Shown here one piece after another: positions 29,099-38,122 of a DNA stretch of 64,000 bases (the first letter of the stretch is position 1; each line of letters opens with the position of its first letter). The stretch is from Pseudomonas spelaei (GTDB lineage: Bacteria; Pseudomonadota; Gammaproteobacteria; Pseudomonadales; Pseudomonadaceae): NCBI RefSeq assembly GCF_009724245.1, contig NZ_WNNK01000001.1, positions 310,001 through 374,000 of the forward strand, read 5' to 3'. Under the pieces are notes generated by a model that was not told where the DNA came from, made no database searches, and worked only from the letters and a program-made list of their open reading frames with translations. Made by a program: the position numbers and the translations under genes.

Positions 29099-30526
29099 TT
29101 ATAGAGTCAGGAAACCGTCGTAGAGCCCATAGCCCGCCACCAGGGCGCCTATGACTACGGCAGCGAAAATCAGCTTCTCGACGTGGGTGAAAATCGGCTT
29201 GCCCAGTTCACGCTTGGCCATGGCGAACAGGATCACGCCGGGGAAATAGAGCAGCGCGGACAGCAGCAGGTACTTGGTGCCACCGGCGTACAGCAGCCAG
29301 ACCGCATAGAGCAGGGCGATGGCGCCGATAAACAGGTCTTTCCTGCGTTCACCCGGGGCGTTTTCGTAGGTCTCGCCGCGCACTGCCAGCAGCAGTCCAT
29401 AGGCCGCCGACCAGAGGTACGGCACCAGGATCATCGAGGTGGCGAGGTAGATCAGCTTCAGGTAGGTGCTGGCGGAGAACAGGGTGATCACGAGGAAAAT
29501 CTGCACCATGGCGTTGGTCAACCACAGGGCGTTGGCCGGCACATGGTTGGCGTTTTCGCGGCGCAAAAACTCCGGCATGGTGTGGTCTTTGGCGGCGGCG
29601 AACATGATCTCCGCACACAGCAACACCCATGACAGCAATGCTCCCAACAGCGAGATGATCAAGCCGACGCTGATCAGCACCGCGCCCCAGTGACCCACTA
29701 CGTGCTCAAGTACGGCGGCCATCGACGGGTTCTGCAGCTTGGCAAGTGCAGGCTGGGTCATGATCCCCAGGGACAGCACGTTCACCAGCATCAGGAACAG
29801 CAGCACGGTGATAAAACCGATCACGGTGGCCTTACCGACGTCGGAGCGTTTCTCGGCACGGGACGAGAAGATGCTCGCGCCTTCGATGCCGATGAAAACC
29901 CAAACGGTGACCAGCATCATGTTGCGCACCTGGTTCATCACACTGCCCAGGTCGGGGTTTTTCACGCCCCAGATGTCAGCGGTGAAGATGTCCAGTTTGA
30001 ACGCGAAGAGGGCGATCAACACGAACAGCAGCAGCGGCACCACCTTGGCGACGGTGGTCACCAGGTTGATGAAGGCTGCCTCCTTGATCCCGCGCAGGAC
30101 CAGGAAATGCACGGCCCACAGCAGCACCGAAGCACCGATCACGGCTGCCGGGGTGTTGCCTTCGCCGAAGATCGGAAAGAAGTAACCGAGGGTGCTGAAC
30201 AGCAGCACGAAGTAGCCCACATTTCCCAGCCAGGCACTGATCCAGTAACCCCAGGCGGACGAAAAGCCCATGTAGTCGCCGAAACCGGCCTTGGCGTAGG
30301 CATACACCCCGCCGTCCAGATCAGGCTTGCGGTTGGCCAGGGTCTGGAAGACAAACGCGAGGGTCAACATACCGATGGCGGTAATGACCCAGCCGATCAA
30401 CACTGCGCCGACATCGGCACTGGCGGCCATGTTTTGTGGAAGTGAGAAGATCCCGCCACCAATCATCGAGCCCACGACAAGTGCAACCAGGGCACCGAGG
30501 CGAAGTTTTCCGGGAGTTTCAGACAT
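29099..30526 (-). CDS. arcD: ArcD arginine/ornithine antiporter
   Basis: APC-superfamily exchanger that imports arginine and exports ornithine. 475 residues from MSETPGKLRLGALVALVVGSM; TTGGAG before this ATG decides it over a longer frame. About 13 hydrophobic helices, with the family signatures GSMIGGGIFSLPQN, YAYAKAGFGDYMGFSSAWGYW and EGASIFSSRAEKR. It is first in the arcDABC operon. A close paralogue is divergently transcribed 450 bp away. Confidence 0.95.
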   Translation of the reverse strand: MSETPGKLRLGALVALVVGSMIGGGIFSLPQNMAASADVGAVLIGWVITAIGMLTLAFVFQTLANRKPDLDGGVYAYAKAGFGDYMGFSSAWGYWISAWLGNVGYFVLLFSTLGYFFPIFGEGNTPAAVIGASVLLWAVHFLVLRGIKEAAFINLVTTVAKVVPLLLFVLIALFAFKLDIFTADIWGVKNPDLGSVMNQVRNMMLVTVWVFIGIEGASIFSSRAEKRSDVGKATVIGFITVLLFLMLVNVLSLGIMTQPALAKLQNPSMAAVLEHVVGHWGAVLISVGLIISLLGALLSWVLLCAEIMFAAAKDHTMPEFLRRENANHVPANALWLTNAMVQIFLVITLFSASTYLKLIYLATSMILVPYLWSAAYGLLLAVRGETYENAPGERRKDLFIGAIALLYAVWLLYAGGTKYLLLSALLYFPGVILFAMAKRELGKPIFTHVEKLIFAAVVIGALVAGYGLYDGFLTL

Positions 30527-30978
30527 TGCATGACTCCAATGCAGGAGAAGAGAGACCACAGAATAAAACCGTGCGCTAATCAAACAGCTGACTCAGATCA
30601 CTTAATTGGCACATTCCATTGTGAATTAATGACTTATGATGAAAGATCGCAGGCAATATGATCTCTCAGGAGAGGCTTGTTCCAGAGCCTTTCTCCGTTT
30701 CAGATGACAGTATTTCTCATATATGTGAGCGTTTGAAGCTAGCCCGTTTTCCCAGATGTGCAAACTTTTTTGGGAGGGTTTGCCAAGTAGCCTGCAGCCC
30801 GGAAAGTTCAAGTGTTATTTAAATTATAAATTTGCCTGAACGCTATTTCTTGCCATGCCTTTAAGTTATTAAGCGTGGTGTTTTATTCGCTATCTCTAAT
30901 AAACACTGAACGTGCTGTGCAAATTAACCGCCTGCACAGTGGTTGGCTCAAAGACTGTTTTTTCTATTGGGAGTCCCC
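30527..30978. promoter_or_regulatory. Divergent intergenic region between two arcD genes
   Basis: 452 bp, clearly more AT-rich than the flanking genes (for example TATTTAAATTATAAATTTG near 30820). It must hold the arcDABC promoter and the promoter of the second antiporter. I do not find a strict TTGAT-N4-ATCAA Anr site; only a lone TTGAT half-site on the minus strand near 30577. No coding potential beyond a weak 61-codon frame. Confidence 0.5.
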
Positions 30979-32406
30979 ATGTCTCAACCGGCGCACAAGC
31001 TTCGACTCAGCGCATTGATCGCCCTGGTAGTGGGTTCGATGATTGGCGGCGGAATCTTCTCGTTGCCACAGAACATGGCGGCGCGGGCGGAGGTCGGGGC
31101 GGTGTTGATCGGCTGGGCGATCACCGCTGTCGGCATGCTGACTCTGGCGTTCGTGTTCCAGACCCTGGCCAATCGCAAGCCTGAGCTGGACTCCGGGGTA
31201 TACGCCTATGCCAAGGCGGGTTTTGGCGACTACATGGGTTTTTCGTCCGCCTGGGGTTACTGGATCAGTGCCTGGATGGGCAATGTGGGTTACTTCGTGT
31301 TGCTGTTCAGTACGCTAGGCTACTTCTTCCCGGTGTTCGGCCAGGGCAATACCCCGATTGCCATCGCCTGCGCCTCGCTGTTGCTGTGGGCGGTTCACTT
31401 CCTGGTGATGCGTGGGATCAAGGAGGCGGCCTTTATCAATCAGATCACCACCGTGGCCAAGCTCGTGCCGCTGCTGATGTTTATCGTCATTGCCGCCGTG
31501 GCGTTCAAGGCCGATATCTTTACCCGTGATATCTGGGGCCTGGGCAACCCGAACTTCGGCAGTGTGGTGGACCAGGTGCGCAACATGATGCTGGTCACCG
31601 TGTTCGTGTTTATCGGCATCGAGGGCGCCAGTGTCTATTCGGCGCGGGCCGAGAAACGTTCGGACGTGGGCCGGGCCACGGTGATCGGTTTTCTTGGGGT
31701 GCTGGCACTGCTGGTGCTGGTGAACGTGTTGTCCCTGGGGATCATGAGTCAACCGGAATTGGCCACCTTGCAGAACCCGTCCCTGGCGGGTGTGCTGGAG
31801 CATATCGTCGGCCCGTGGGGGGCGCTGTTGATCAGTATCGGCCTGGCGGTTTCGTTGCTGGGCGCACTGTTGTCCTGGGCGTTGCTGTGCGCCGAAATTC
31901 TCTACGCCACGGCTCAGGACAAGACCATGCCGGCGTTCCTGAAAAAGGAAAATGCCAATCATGTGCCGGTCAATGCGTTGTGGCTGACCAATGTGATGAT
32001 CCAGATTTTTCTGGTGATCACCCTGTTCTCGGCCAGCACCTATACCAACCTGATCTACCTGGCGTCGTCGATGATTCTGGTGCCGTACTTGTGGTCGGCG
32101 GCCTATGCGGTGTTGTTGAGCGGGCGCGGAGAAACCTATGAAGGCGCCCACGGTGAGCGGATGAAGGATCTGCTGATCGGTGTGATCGCCCTGGGCTATG
32201 CGCTCTGGCTGCTCTACGCCGGTGGCTTGAAGTATTTGCTGCTGTCGGCGCTGCTGTATGCACCGGGGGTGATTCTGTTTGCCCAGGCCAAGCGTGAACA
32301 GGGCCAGCCCTTGTTTACCCGTGTGGAAAAAGGCATTTTCGGCTGCGTGATCGTCGGGGCGAGCCTGGCGGCGTATGGGCTATACAGCGGGGTGTTGTCA
32401 TTGTGA
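30979..32406 (+). CDS. arcD: Second ArcD-like arginine/ornithine antiporter
   Basis: 475 residues from MSQPAHKLRLSALIALVVGSM with TTGGGAG six bases before the ATG. It has the same length as the neighbouring ArcD and most residues are identical throughout, including GSMIGGGIFSLPQNMAA, the YAYAKAGFGDYMGFSSAWGYW block and VRNMMLVTV.FVFIGIEGAS. Differences concentrate in loops and the C-terminal third. The divergent, near-identical pair indicates a gene duplication. The second copy might favour another exchange, such as lysine or ornithine. Its stop overlaps the next gene's start. Confidence 0.9.
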   Translation: MSQPAHKLRLSALIALVVGSMIGGGIFSLPQNMAARAEVGAVLIGWAITAVGMLTLAFVFQTLANRKPELDSGVYAYAKAGFGDYMGFSSAWGYWISAWMGNVGYFVLLFSTLGYFFPVFGQGNTPIAIACASLLLWAVHFLVMRGIKEAAFINQITTVAKLVPLLMFIVIAAVAFKADIFTRDIWGLGNPNFGSVVDQVRNMMLVTVFVFIGIEGASVYSARAEKRSDVGRATVIGFLGVLALLVLVNVLSLGIMSQPELATLQNPSLAGVLEHIVGPWGALLISIGLAVSLLGALLSWALLCAEILYATAQDKTMPAFLKKENANHVPVNALWLTNVMIQIFLVITLFSASTYTNLIYLASSMILVPYLWSAAYAVLLSGRGETYEGAHGERMKDLLIGVIALGYALWLLYAGGLKYLLLSALLYAPGVILFAQAKREQGQPLFTRVEKGIFGCVIVGASLAAYGLYSGVLSL

Positions 32407-33272
32407 AGGTGCAGTTGGCGTATCAAGCACCCTATGACTGGGAGGCGATGCTGGGTTTTTTGGCGGTACGGGCGATCAGCGGGTTGGAGGCGGTGGCGGC
32501 GGGCGTGTATACGCGCAGCATCAGCATCGATGGCCAGCATGGTTGGATCAGCGTTGCGTCGGGCGAGGGGGATTGGCTTGAGGTGACGGTCGACTTCGCT
32601 GAGCCGGATGCCTTGCCGGAGATTGTCCGGCGTCTGCGCGCGATGTTTGATCTGGACGCTGACGTGCAAGGCATCAATCAACAACTGGCGGTCGATCCCT
32701 TGATGGCGCGGCTGGTGGCGGCGCGTCCGGGCCTGCGGGTGCCAGGCACCTGGGATGGCCTGGAGGTGGCGATTCGGGCGGTGTTGGGGCAGCAGATTAC
32801 GGTGGTCGCGGCGATTCGCCTGGCGGGCAAACTGGTTGCGCAATATGGCGAGCCGCTGGTGACGCCACAGGTGGGTGTGACGCATATCTTTCCAGCGGCC
32901 GAGGTGTTGGCAGCAGCGGATTTGGCCAGCCTGGGTATGCCGAAAAGTCGGGGCCGAACCTTGTCGGGCGTGGCCCAGGCGTTGTTGGATGATCCACAGA
33001 TTTTCCAGCCCAAGGCCAGTCTCAAGGACGCAGTAGCGCGGTTGGTCGAGTTGCCGGGGATTGGCGACTGGACCGCGCAGTACATCGCCATGCGCCAGAT
33101 GCGCGAGCCGGATGCATTTGCGTCGGGGGATATCGGGTTGATCAATGCATTGGCGGCACTGGAAGGCGGCCCCGTGACCGCGCGTCAGTTACTGGCGCGG
33201 GCCGAGGCCTGGCGGCCGCTGAGAGCGTATGCGGCGCAGCATTTGTGGACGTCATTAAGCCGGGCAGATTGA
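32403..33272 (+). CDS. alkA: DNA-3-methyladenine glycosylase II (AlkA type)
   Basis: Base-excision enzyme that removes alkylated purines. 289 residues. An AlkA N-terminal domain (about 1-112, YDWEAMLGFLAVRAISGLEAV) is followed by an HhH-GPD domain with the hairpin LVELPGIGDWTAQYIAMR and the probable catalytic Asp at 243 in SGDIGL. There is no ADA methyltransferase domain. The GTG start overlaps the stop of the antiporter gene by four bases (GTGA), suggesting read-through expression, although the functions are unrelated. Confidence 0.9.
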   Translation: MKVQLAYQAPYDWEAMLGFLAVRAISGLEAVAAGVYTRSISIDGQHGWISVASGEGDWLEVTVDFAEPDALPEIVRRLRAMFDLDADVQGINQQLAVDPLMARLVAARPGLRVPGTWDGLEVAIRAVLGQQITVVAAIRLAGKLVAQYGEPLVTPQVGVTHIFPAAEVLAAADLASLGMPKSRGRTLSGVAQALLDDPQIFQPKASLKDAVARLVELPGIGDWTAQYIAMRQMREPDAFASGDIGLINALAALEGGPVTARQLLARAEAWRPLRAYAAQHLWTSLSRAD

Positions 33273-33289
33273 TGGAGTCAGTGAGGGCC

Positions 33290-33362
33290 TCATCGCAGGC
33301 AAGCCAGCTCCCACACTTCTGGCAACTCGGTCAAATGTGGGAGCTGGCTTGCCTGCGATAGC
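33290..33362. repeat. REP-type repeat pair in reversed orientation (family A)
   Basis: CATCGCAGGCAAGCCAGCTCCCACA comes first and TGTGGGAGCTGGCTTGCCTGCGATAG second, separated by about 22 bp. This is the reverse arm order of the other pairs in the window. It lies between the converging alkA and CoA-transferase genes. Confidence 0.9.
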
Positions 33363-33372
33363 GATCGGAAGG

Positions 33373-34722
33373 TCACCATTGTGGCCGATGCGACCCCAAT
33401 TCCCCCGCCGGCAAATCCCACTGCAACGGCGTGCCGCTGATGGTCAGCGGCGCCAGCAACCGATGGGCCGGCCCCCAGGCCGTTTGCTCCACCACCAGCC
33501 CCTGATCGGCAGGTTCTTCGGCGCGCAGCGCGGGTTGTTCGGTGGTTAGCCCAGCCTCCACCAATAACTTCGCCGTGCGCGCCAGTGACAGCAGCGCCGA
33601 ACCGCCCCGACCGGATTTCAGCCGCTCACTCAGTGCCCGGACCGCGCTGGCCGCCATCAAGTAGCCGGTGGCATGGTCCAACGCCTGCAACGGCAGTGGT
33701 ACCGGCTTGTTGGCCTGTCTCCACTGCATGCCGGCCTGAGCAATGCCGCTGCTCATCTGCACCAGGCTGTCGAAGCCTCGGCGATTGCGCCATGGGCCGC
33801 TCCAGCCATAGGCGTTGAGGCTGACGTCGATCAGGCCCGGAGCGAGTAGCTGCAACTCGACCGCTCCGTATCCCAGTTGCTCCAGGGCATCGGCGCGGTA
33901 GCCATGGAACAGAACATCGGCGTCCTTGAGCAGGTCTTCGAAGATCTGCCGGTCGCCAGGGCTTTTCAGGTCCAGGCGGGCACAGCGTTTGCCCAAGGTC
34001 ATTTCCGGTACTACGCCCGCTTCATTCCAGTCAGGAGAGTCGATGCGCAACACATTGGCGCCTAACCCTGCGAGAAAGCGGCTGGCCACTGGGCCTGCCA
34101 GCACGCGAGTCAGGTCGAGCACCTTGATGCCTGCCAAGGGGCGTGCCACTGAGCCGAGCCAGGGTTTTTCGCTGACGGCATCGAAGGTTTGATGTTGGAT
34201 CAGTGGTTCCTGATTGACCGCCAGGCCTTGGGGATGAGCCTGCCAGTCTTGCCATGAACGCATCTGCGCCGCGCAGCCACCCTCGTCGACGATGGCTTGT
34301 TCCAGTTCGGCGGCGTTCCATTGGGCGACCTTGAGCGCCATGGCCTCACGATCAGCCACTTGCCCCAGCACCCGCTCGGCGGCGGCACGGTGATGGGGGG
34401 CGTTGGTGTGCAGGCGGATCCAGCCATCGGCGCTGGCGTAGTCTCCGGCAATCGGGTCCCACAGCGGCGGTACGGTCCAGCCGACGGGGCGTAGCGACGC
34501 AGAGAACCAGAATGAGGCAAGGCGCTGGTCCACGGAAACCGTGGGCAAACGCCCGGTTTGTTGTTGCAGCAACTCGGCAACGGCCTGGCCGGCTGCGCCG
34601 ACAGTAGCGCTGGCCAACTCAGTGACGGCAAAGGTTGAAGGCAGGGCGCCGGCCTCGGTGAAGGTCAGCGGGGTACGCGGCAGATCGAGTGCAGCTTGGA
34701 TGGATGTGAGCAGATCAGTCAT
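33373..34722 (-). CDS. Family III CoA-transferase (CaiB/BaiF type)
   Basis: 449 residues from MTDLLTSIQAALDLP; a frame extending to 34779 lacks a good start, while GGAGGG precedes the ATG at 34722. The second half is a typical CaiB/BaiF domain (PLAGIKVLDLTRVLAGPVASRFLAGLGANVLRID, with GKRCARLDLKSPGDR next). The N-terminal 170 residues look like a degenerate partner domain, as in two-domain members of the family. The substrate is not predictable. It lies 40 bp after a histidine kinase gene on the same strand, but a functional link is doubtful. Confidence 0.85.
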   Translation of the reverse strand: MTDLLTSIQAALDLPRTPLTFTEAGALPSTFAVTELASATVGAAGQAVAELLQQQTGRLPTVSVDQRLASFWFSASLRPVGWTVPPLWDPIAGDYASADGWIRLHTNAPHHRAAAERVLGQVADREAMALKVAQWNAAELEQAIVDEGGCAAQMRSWQDWQAHPQGLAVNQEPLIQHQTFDAVSEKPWLGSVARPLAGIKVLDLTRVLAGPVASRFLAGLGANVLRIDSPDWNEAGVVPEMTLGKRCARLDLKSPGDRQIFEDLLKDADVLFHGYRADALEQLGYGAVELQLLAPGLIDVSLNAYGWSGPWRNRRGFDSLVQMSSGIAQAGMQWRQANKPVPLPLQALDHATGYLMAASAVRALSERLKSGRGGSALLSLARTAKLLVEAGLTTEQPALRAEEPADQGLVVEQTAWGPAHRLLAPLTISGTPLQWDLPAGELGSHRPQW

Positions 34723-34762
34723 CAAAGGCCCTCCACAAGAGAAGGGCCAGCATAGAACAACC

Positions 34763-36106
34763 TTAGGGTTGTACTGCAACCCCCGGCTCCAACGGCAAGT
34801 CGAGGCTGGCGATAAATCCGCCTTCAGGGTGATTGGCCAGGATCAGGCTGCCGCCATGGCGTTCGGCGGCGCGGCGGGCGATGGCCAGGCCCAGTCCATG
34901 GCCCTGGGCGGTTTGCCCGGGGGCACGGTAAAACGGTTCGCCCAGTTGGCTCAGGTGTTCGGCATCCACACCTGGGCCGTGATCGCGCACGCTGATCACA
35001 ATGCGTTCGCCCTGGCGTTGAGCATGCATTTCAATTGGCCGCCCGGGTGGGTTGAAGCGTTGGGCGTTGCGCAGCAGGTTGTCCAGTGCGCGCTCGATCA
35101 TCGTCGGCCAGCCCTTGAGCTGCAGCCCTGCTTGGGCTTTGAGTTGCACGGGTTGGTCCGGCGCGCCGAGCAGGGCATCTTTTTGCAGGGTCTTGAGCAG
35201 CGGATTGAGTTCGATGTCTTCGGCGCTGGCGTTGTCGGCATCAACGCGGGCCAGTACCAGGATCTCGCTGATCAAGGCTTCCAGCCGGTCGCATTCGCGG
35301 GTCAGGCGTGGCCAGAGTTTTTCTCGGGCTTCGGGGGTGGCGCGTTCCGCCAGGGCCAGGGCGATCCGCAGGCGAGCCAGGGGCGAGCGCAGTTCGTGGG
35401 ACACGTCCCGCAGCAGTTGGCGTTGGCTGCTGATCAGGCTTTGCAGGCGTGCGCCCATACGGTTGAAGTCGGTGGCCAGCACGCCAAATTCATCACGGCG
35501 GTTAGCCAGTTGCGCCAGGCTGTTTTGCTGGTAGGTGGCCTGGCCCAGGTCATGTACTGCGCCGCGCAGGCGGCTGAGGGGGCGGGTGATGGAGAGCGTC
35601 ACCAACAGGCTGAACAGGGTCAGTACCACCAGGGCAATGGCCAACGCACTGAAGGGCCACAGCAGGCTGCTGCGGTGCCAGGCGTCCAGCTCCGGGTGGG
35701 GAATGCGGTAGATCAACAGGTAGGTGTCGCCCGTTTTCGCGCTGGTGTATTCGGCGGTCAGCCGACGCCAGGGCAGGTGGCGGTCCTGATTGTCGTTTTG
35801 CCGCGCTTCGAAGGCGGCGGCCCGGCGCGGAAAGGTACCGCGCACTACCGGCTCGCCGCTTTCGTTAAGCACTTGCACGTCGATGTGGTACTGGCGTTTG
35901 CGCTGTTGCAGCAGCTCCTGGGCAGCATCCTCGCCCTGGGCTTCGTAGAGCTGGGTCCATTCTGCGGCAAGGTTGGCGAGGCCAGGGTGGCGGCTGAGAA
36001 TCCAGGCGTCCTGGTTGAGCATGTGCCCAAGCAGGAGCGACAACCCGGCAACCAGGGCGATAGCCAGCCAGAAACTGGCAAGGATGCGCCAGAACAATGA
36101 ACGCAC
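34763..36106 (-). CDS. CpxA-like sensor histidine kinase
   Basis: 447 residues. Membrane helices at about 8-29 and 150-171 enclose a periplasmic sensor domain of about 120 residues. HAMP occupies about 172-224; the phospho-acceptor is H237 in RDVSHELRSPLARLRIAL. The N box is ALDNLLRNAQRFN, G1 DHGPGVD and G2 GHGLGLAIARRAAERHGG. Together with the CpxP/Spy-like gene just upstream and the OmpR-type regulator beyond it, this forms a Cpx-like envelope-stress system. The exact orthologue is not established. Confidence 0.9.
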   Translation of the reverse strand: MRSLFWRILASFWLAIALVAGLSLLLGHMLNQDAWILSRHPGLANLAAEWTQLYEAQGEDAAQELLQQRKRQYHIDVQVLNESGEPVVRGTFPRRAAAFEARQNDNQDRHLPWRRLTAEYTSAKTGDTYLLIYRIPHPELDAWHRSSLLWPFSALAIALVVLTLFSLLVTLSITRPLSRLRGAVHDLGQATYQQNSLAQLANRRDEFGVLATDFNRMGARLQSLISSQRQLLRDVSHELRSPLARLRIALALAERATPEAREKLWPRLTRECDRLEALISEILVLARVDADNASAEDIELNPLLKTLQKDALLGAPDQPVQLKAQAGLQLKGWPTMIERALDNLLRNAQRFNPPGRPIEMHAQRQGERIVISVRDHGPGVDAEHLSQLGEPFYRAPGQTAQGHGLGLAIARRAAERHGGSLILANHPEGGFIASLDLPLEPGVAVQP

Positions 36107-36171
36107 AGGAAACCCTCAAACAGGAAAAGCCCAGCGGCACGGGCCACTGGGCTGGGAGTGAAGCTAGATCA

Positions 36172-36636
36172 TTATTGCGCTTTTTGCGGTTGTTGCGCTT
36201 TCCAGGCCTGGAATTCCTTCCACTCGGCACGGCGCTCGGCTTGTTTTTTCACGATCTCGTCGAATTTCTTCTGTTGATCGGGTTTCAGCACGGCGCGAAT
36301 GTCGGCCTGGGTTTTCTGTTTGGCAGCGGCCATTTCATCTTTCATGGCTTGTTGGTCAGCGGCAGGCAGTTTGTCCAGGTACTTCCTGACCAGGTCCTTG
36401 CGAGCCTGCCATTGGTGGCCCATCAATTTGCCGATCTGCTGGCGCTGTTCGCGGCTCAGATCAAGCTGGCTGAAAGGGCCGCCTTTACCGCGCATGCCGT
36501 GTTCGCCGCCGTGGTCCGGGCCGCCCATCATGTGGCCTTCAGGGGCGCCCATCGGGCCTTGGCCTTCTGGCGCAGCGGCCATGGCAACGGTGGGGAGGGC
36601 TGCCGCGAACATCAGAGCGATAAGGGTCTTGCGCAT
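36172..36636 (-). CDS. Periplasmic CpxP/Spy-family protein
   Basis: 154 residues. Signal peptide MRKTLIALMFAAALPTVAMA, then a Gly/His/Met-rich segment (GPMGAPEGHMMGGPDHGGEHGM) that could bind metal, and a helical LTxxQ-type domain: LDLSREQRQQIGKLMGHQW and VLKPDQQKKFDEIV. In the Cpx system such proteins act as sensor inhibitor or chaperone. The gene sits 65 bp upstream of the kinase on the same strand, between regulator and kinase. Confidence 0.85.
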   Translation of the reverse strand: MRKTLIALMFAAALPTVAMAAAPEGQGPMGAPEGHMMGGPDHGGEHGMRGKGGPFSQLDLSREQRQQIGKLMGHQWQARKDLVRKYLDKLPAADQQAMKDEMAAAKQKTQADIRAVLKPDQQKKFDEIVKKQAERRAEWKEFQAWKAQQPQKAQ

Positions 36637-36788
36637 GGTGATTCTCCTGTCTCGGTTCCGGTGAGTCCGGATGTGAGTAGATTAAGGAGATCAAGGTCAG
36701 CGGCGGTCAGGGGAGGGTAAAGCTTGGGTAAAGAGGATTTTGGCGGGGGCTTACAAAACTGGGGATCTGACAAACAACGCAGGTTCAT

Positions 36789-36895
36789 TGTGGGAGCTGT
36801 CGAGCTTTAGCGAGGCTGCGATGCAGGCGCTGCGGTCCGGCAGGTACACCGAGGTGATCCCATCGCAGCCTCGCCAGGGCTCGACAGCTCCCACA
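36789..36895. repeat. REP-type inverted repeat pair (family C)
   Basis: TGTGGGAGCTGTCGAGC and inverted GCTCGACAGCTCCCACA, with inner CGAGGCTGCGATG / CATCGCAGCCTCG arms. It resembles family A at the outer tip and family B in the inner arm. It lies in the 270-bp gap between the response regulator and the CpxP-like gene. Confidence 0.87.
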
Positions 36896-36910
36896 TTAAT
36901 CTTTATTGAA

Positions 36911-37588
36911 TCAGAGGCTGTAGTAGTAACCACGGCTGCGCAGCGCCACGATCCGCGGCCGGCCATCGGCGTGTGGGCCGATCTTCTTGCGCAGGTTGCT
37001 GACGTGCATGTCCAGGCTGCGGTCGTACAGGGTCAGCTTGCGACCCAGGGCGATCTGCGCCAGTTCCTGCTTGTCCAGCGGCTCGCCCGGCTGGCGCAGC
37101 AAGGCTTCCAGCAGACGGCTTTCGGAGACGGTGAGGGCAAATTCCTGCTCGTCGATGGTGACCACGCCGCGCACCGGGCTGAAGCACAGGTCGCCCAGCT
37201 CCAACTGGGTCGACACTGCGGCCGGGTGGCTGCGACGCAATACGGCGCGCAAGCGAGCGGTCAACTCACGGGGGTCACAGGGCTTGGCCAGGTAATCGTC
37301 GGCGCCCAGTTCCAGGCCGAGAATCCGGTCCAGCGGTTCGCCCCGGGCCGAGAGCATCAGCACCGGTAACTCCGGGTGATCGCCACGCAATTGCTTGAGC
37401 AACTCCAGGCCGCTGCCATCGGGCAGCATCACATCGAGCACTACGGCAGCAGGTGCTGCCTCGGCCAACGCCTTGCGCGCGCTCAGGCCATCATGGCAAG
37501 CGCGCACCTGGAAGCCTTCCTGGCTCAACCAACTGGTCAGCAGCTCACAGAGCTCCTGGTCATCGTCTATCAGTAACAGCTCGCTCAT
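36911..37588 (-). CDS. OmpR-family response regulator (CpxR-like)
   Basis: 225 residues. The receiver domain (1-115) has the acidic pocket DDD at 8-10, phospho-acceptor D52 in VVLDVMLPDGSG and K102 in YLAKPCDP. The C-terminal winged helix (about 130-225) carries LTVSESRLLEALLRQPGEPL and DRSLDMHVSNLRKKIG. It is first of a regulator, CpxP-like, kinase series on the minus strand, although a repeat-bearing gap separates it from the other two. The upstream small membrane-protein gene ends 7 bp before it. Confidence 0.92.
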   Translation of the reverse strand: MSELLLIDDDQELCELLTSWLSQEGFQVRACHDGLSARKALAEAAPAAVVLDVMLPDGSGLELLKQLRGDHPELPVLMLSARGEPLDRILGLELGADDYLAKPCDPRELTARLRAVLRRSHPAAVSTQLELGDLCFSPVRGVVTIDEQEFALTVSESRLLEALLRQPGEPLDKQELAQIALGRKLTLYDRSLDMHVSNLRKKIGPHADGRPRIVALRSRGYYYSL

Positions 37589-37595
37589 GACTCAC

Positions 37596-38018
37596 TCAAT
37601 TTAGCCATTGTCGACGGCGTCGGTGCCCGCCGCTGGCGAAGATACCGCATAGCAGGGCGATCAGCGCTACTCCTGCACCTGTCACAAACCATTGTTGCTG
37701 CTCGGTCAGCCAGCGTGGCAACACCATGCCCTGTGCTTCTTTGAGTTGCTGGACCAGGCGTTGGTTCTCCTGGCGCAGTCGATTCAATTGGGCGCTTTCG
37801 CGGGTTGCATCGGCGCCTTTCAATTCGGGGCTTTGCAATTGTTTGCCCAGTTCGTCACGCAGTCGTTCGCTTTCCTTCAAACGTTGCTGCAGCTCGGTGA
37901 TCTGGCTGCCGGCACTCAAGGACAGGGGCGTGGAACTGCCAGTGTTCGAGGATTCTTCAGCGTGGGCGGTTGCCCCGATCGTTAACACTGCCAACAGACA
38001 CAACTGACTTAAGCGCAT
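37596..38018 (-). CDS. Small periplasmic/membrane coiled-coil protein of unknown function
   Basis: 140 residues from MRLSQLCLLAVLTIG (AGGAG before the ATG). Signal peptide to about TAHA, a coiled coil (ITELQQRLKESERLRDELGKQL, then LNRLRQENQRLVQQLKEAQG), one membrane helix near the C-terminus (WFVTGAGVALIALLCGIFA) and a basic end GGHRRRRQWLN. The C-terminal layout resembles TIGR04211/YgiM-type proteins but the SH3 domain is missing. Pseudomonas orthologues are often misnamed translation initiation factor 2. It lies 7 bp before the response regulator, so it is likely co-transcribed. Confidence 0.75.
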   Translation of the reverse strand: MRLSQLCLLAVLTIGATAHAEESSNTGSSTPLSLSAGSQITELQQRLKESERLRDELGKQLQSPELKGADATRESAQLNRLRQENQRLVQQLKEAQGMVLPRWLTEQQQWFVTGAGVALIALLCGIFASGGHRRRRQWLN

Positions 38019-38122
38019 CGGAACTCCTGATTCCAATCGATTGTTCAGCACGTTGTCGGCCGCTTACCGAGAATGATGAGCGATAGGAGTACGCCAAACC
38101 CAATAGGTTCAGCGTAGCCGGG

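Noticed and set aside
30527..30978. Anr (TTGAT-N4-ATCAA) site for the arc operon
   Set aside because: Expected from P. aeruginosa, but only a single TTGAT half-site is visible near 30577; not called as a feature.
34541..36100. 519-codon plus-strand frame opposite the histidine kinase
   Set aside because: Antisense to a complete kinase with all catalytic boxes; composition (Gln/Gly/Ala/Val-rich) marks a shadow.
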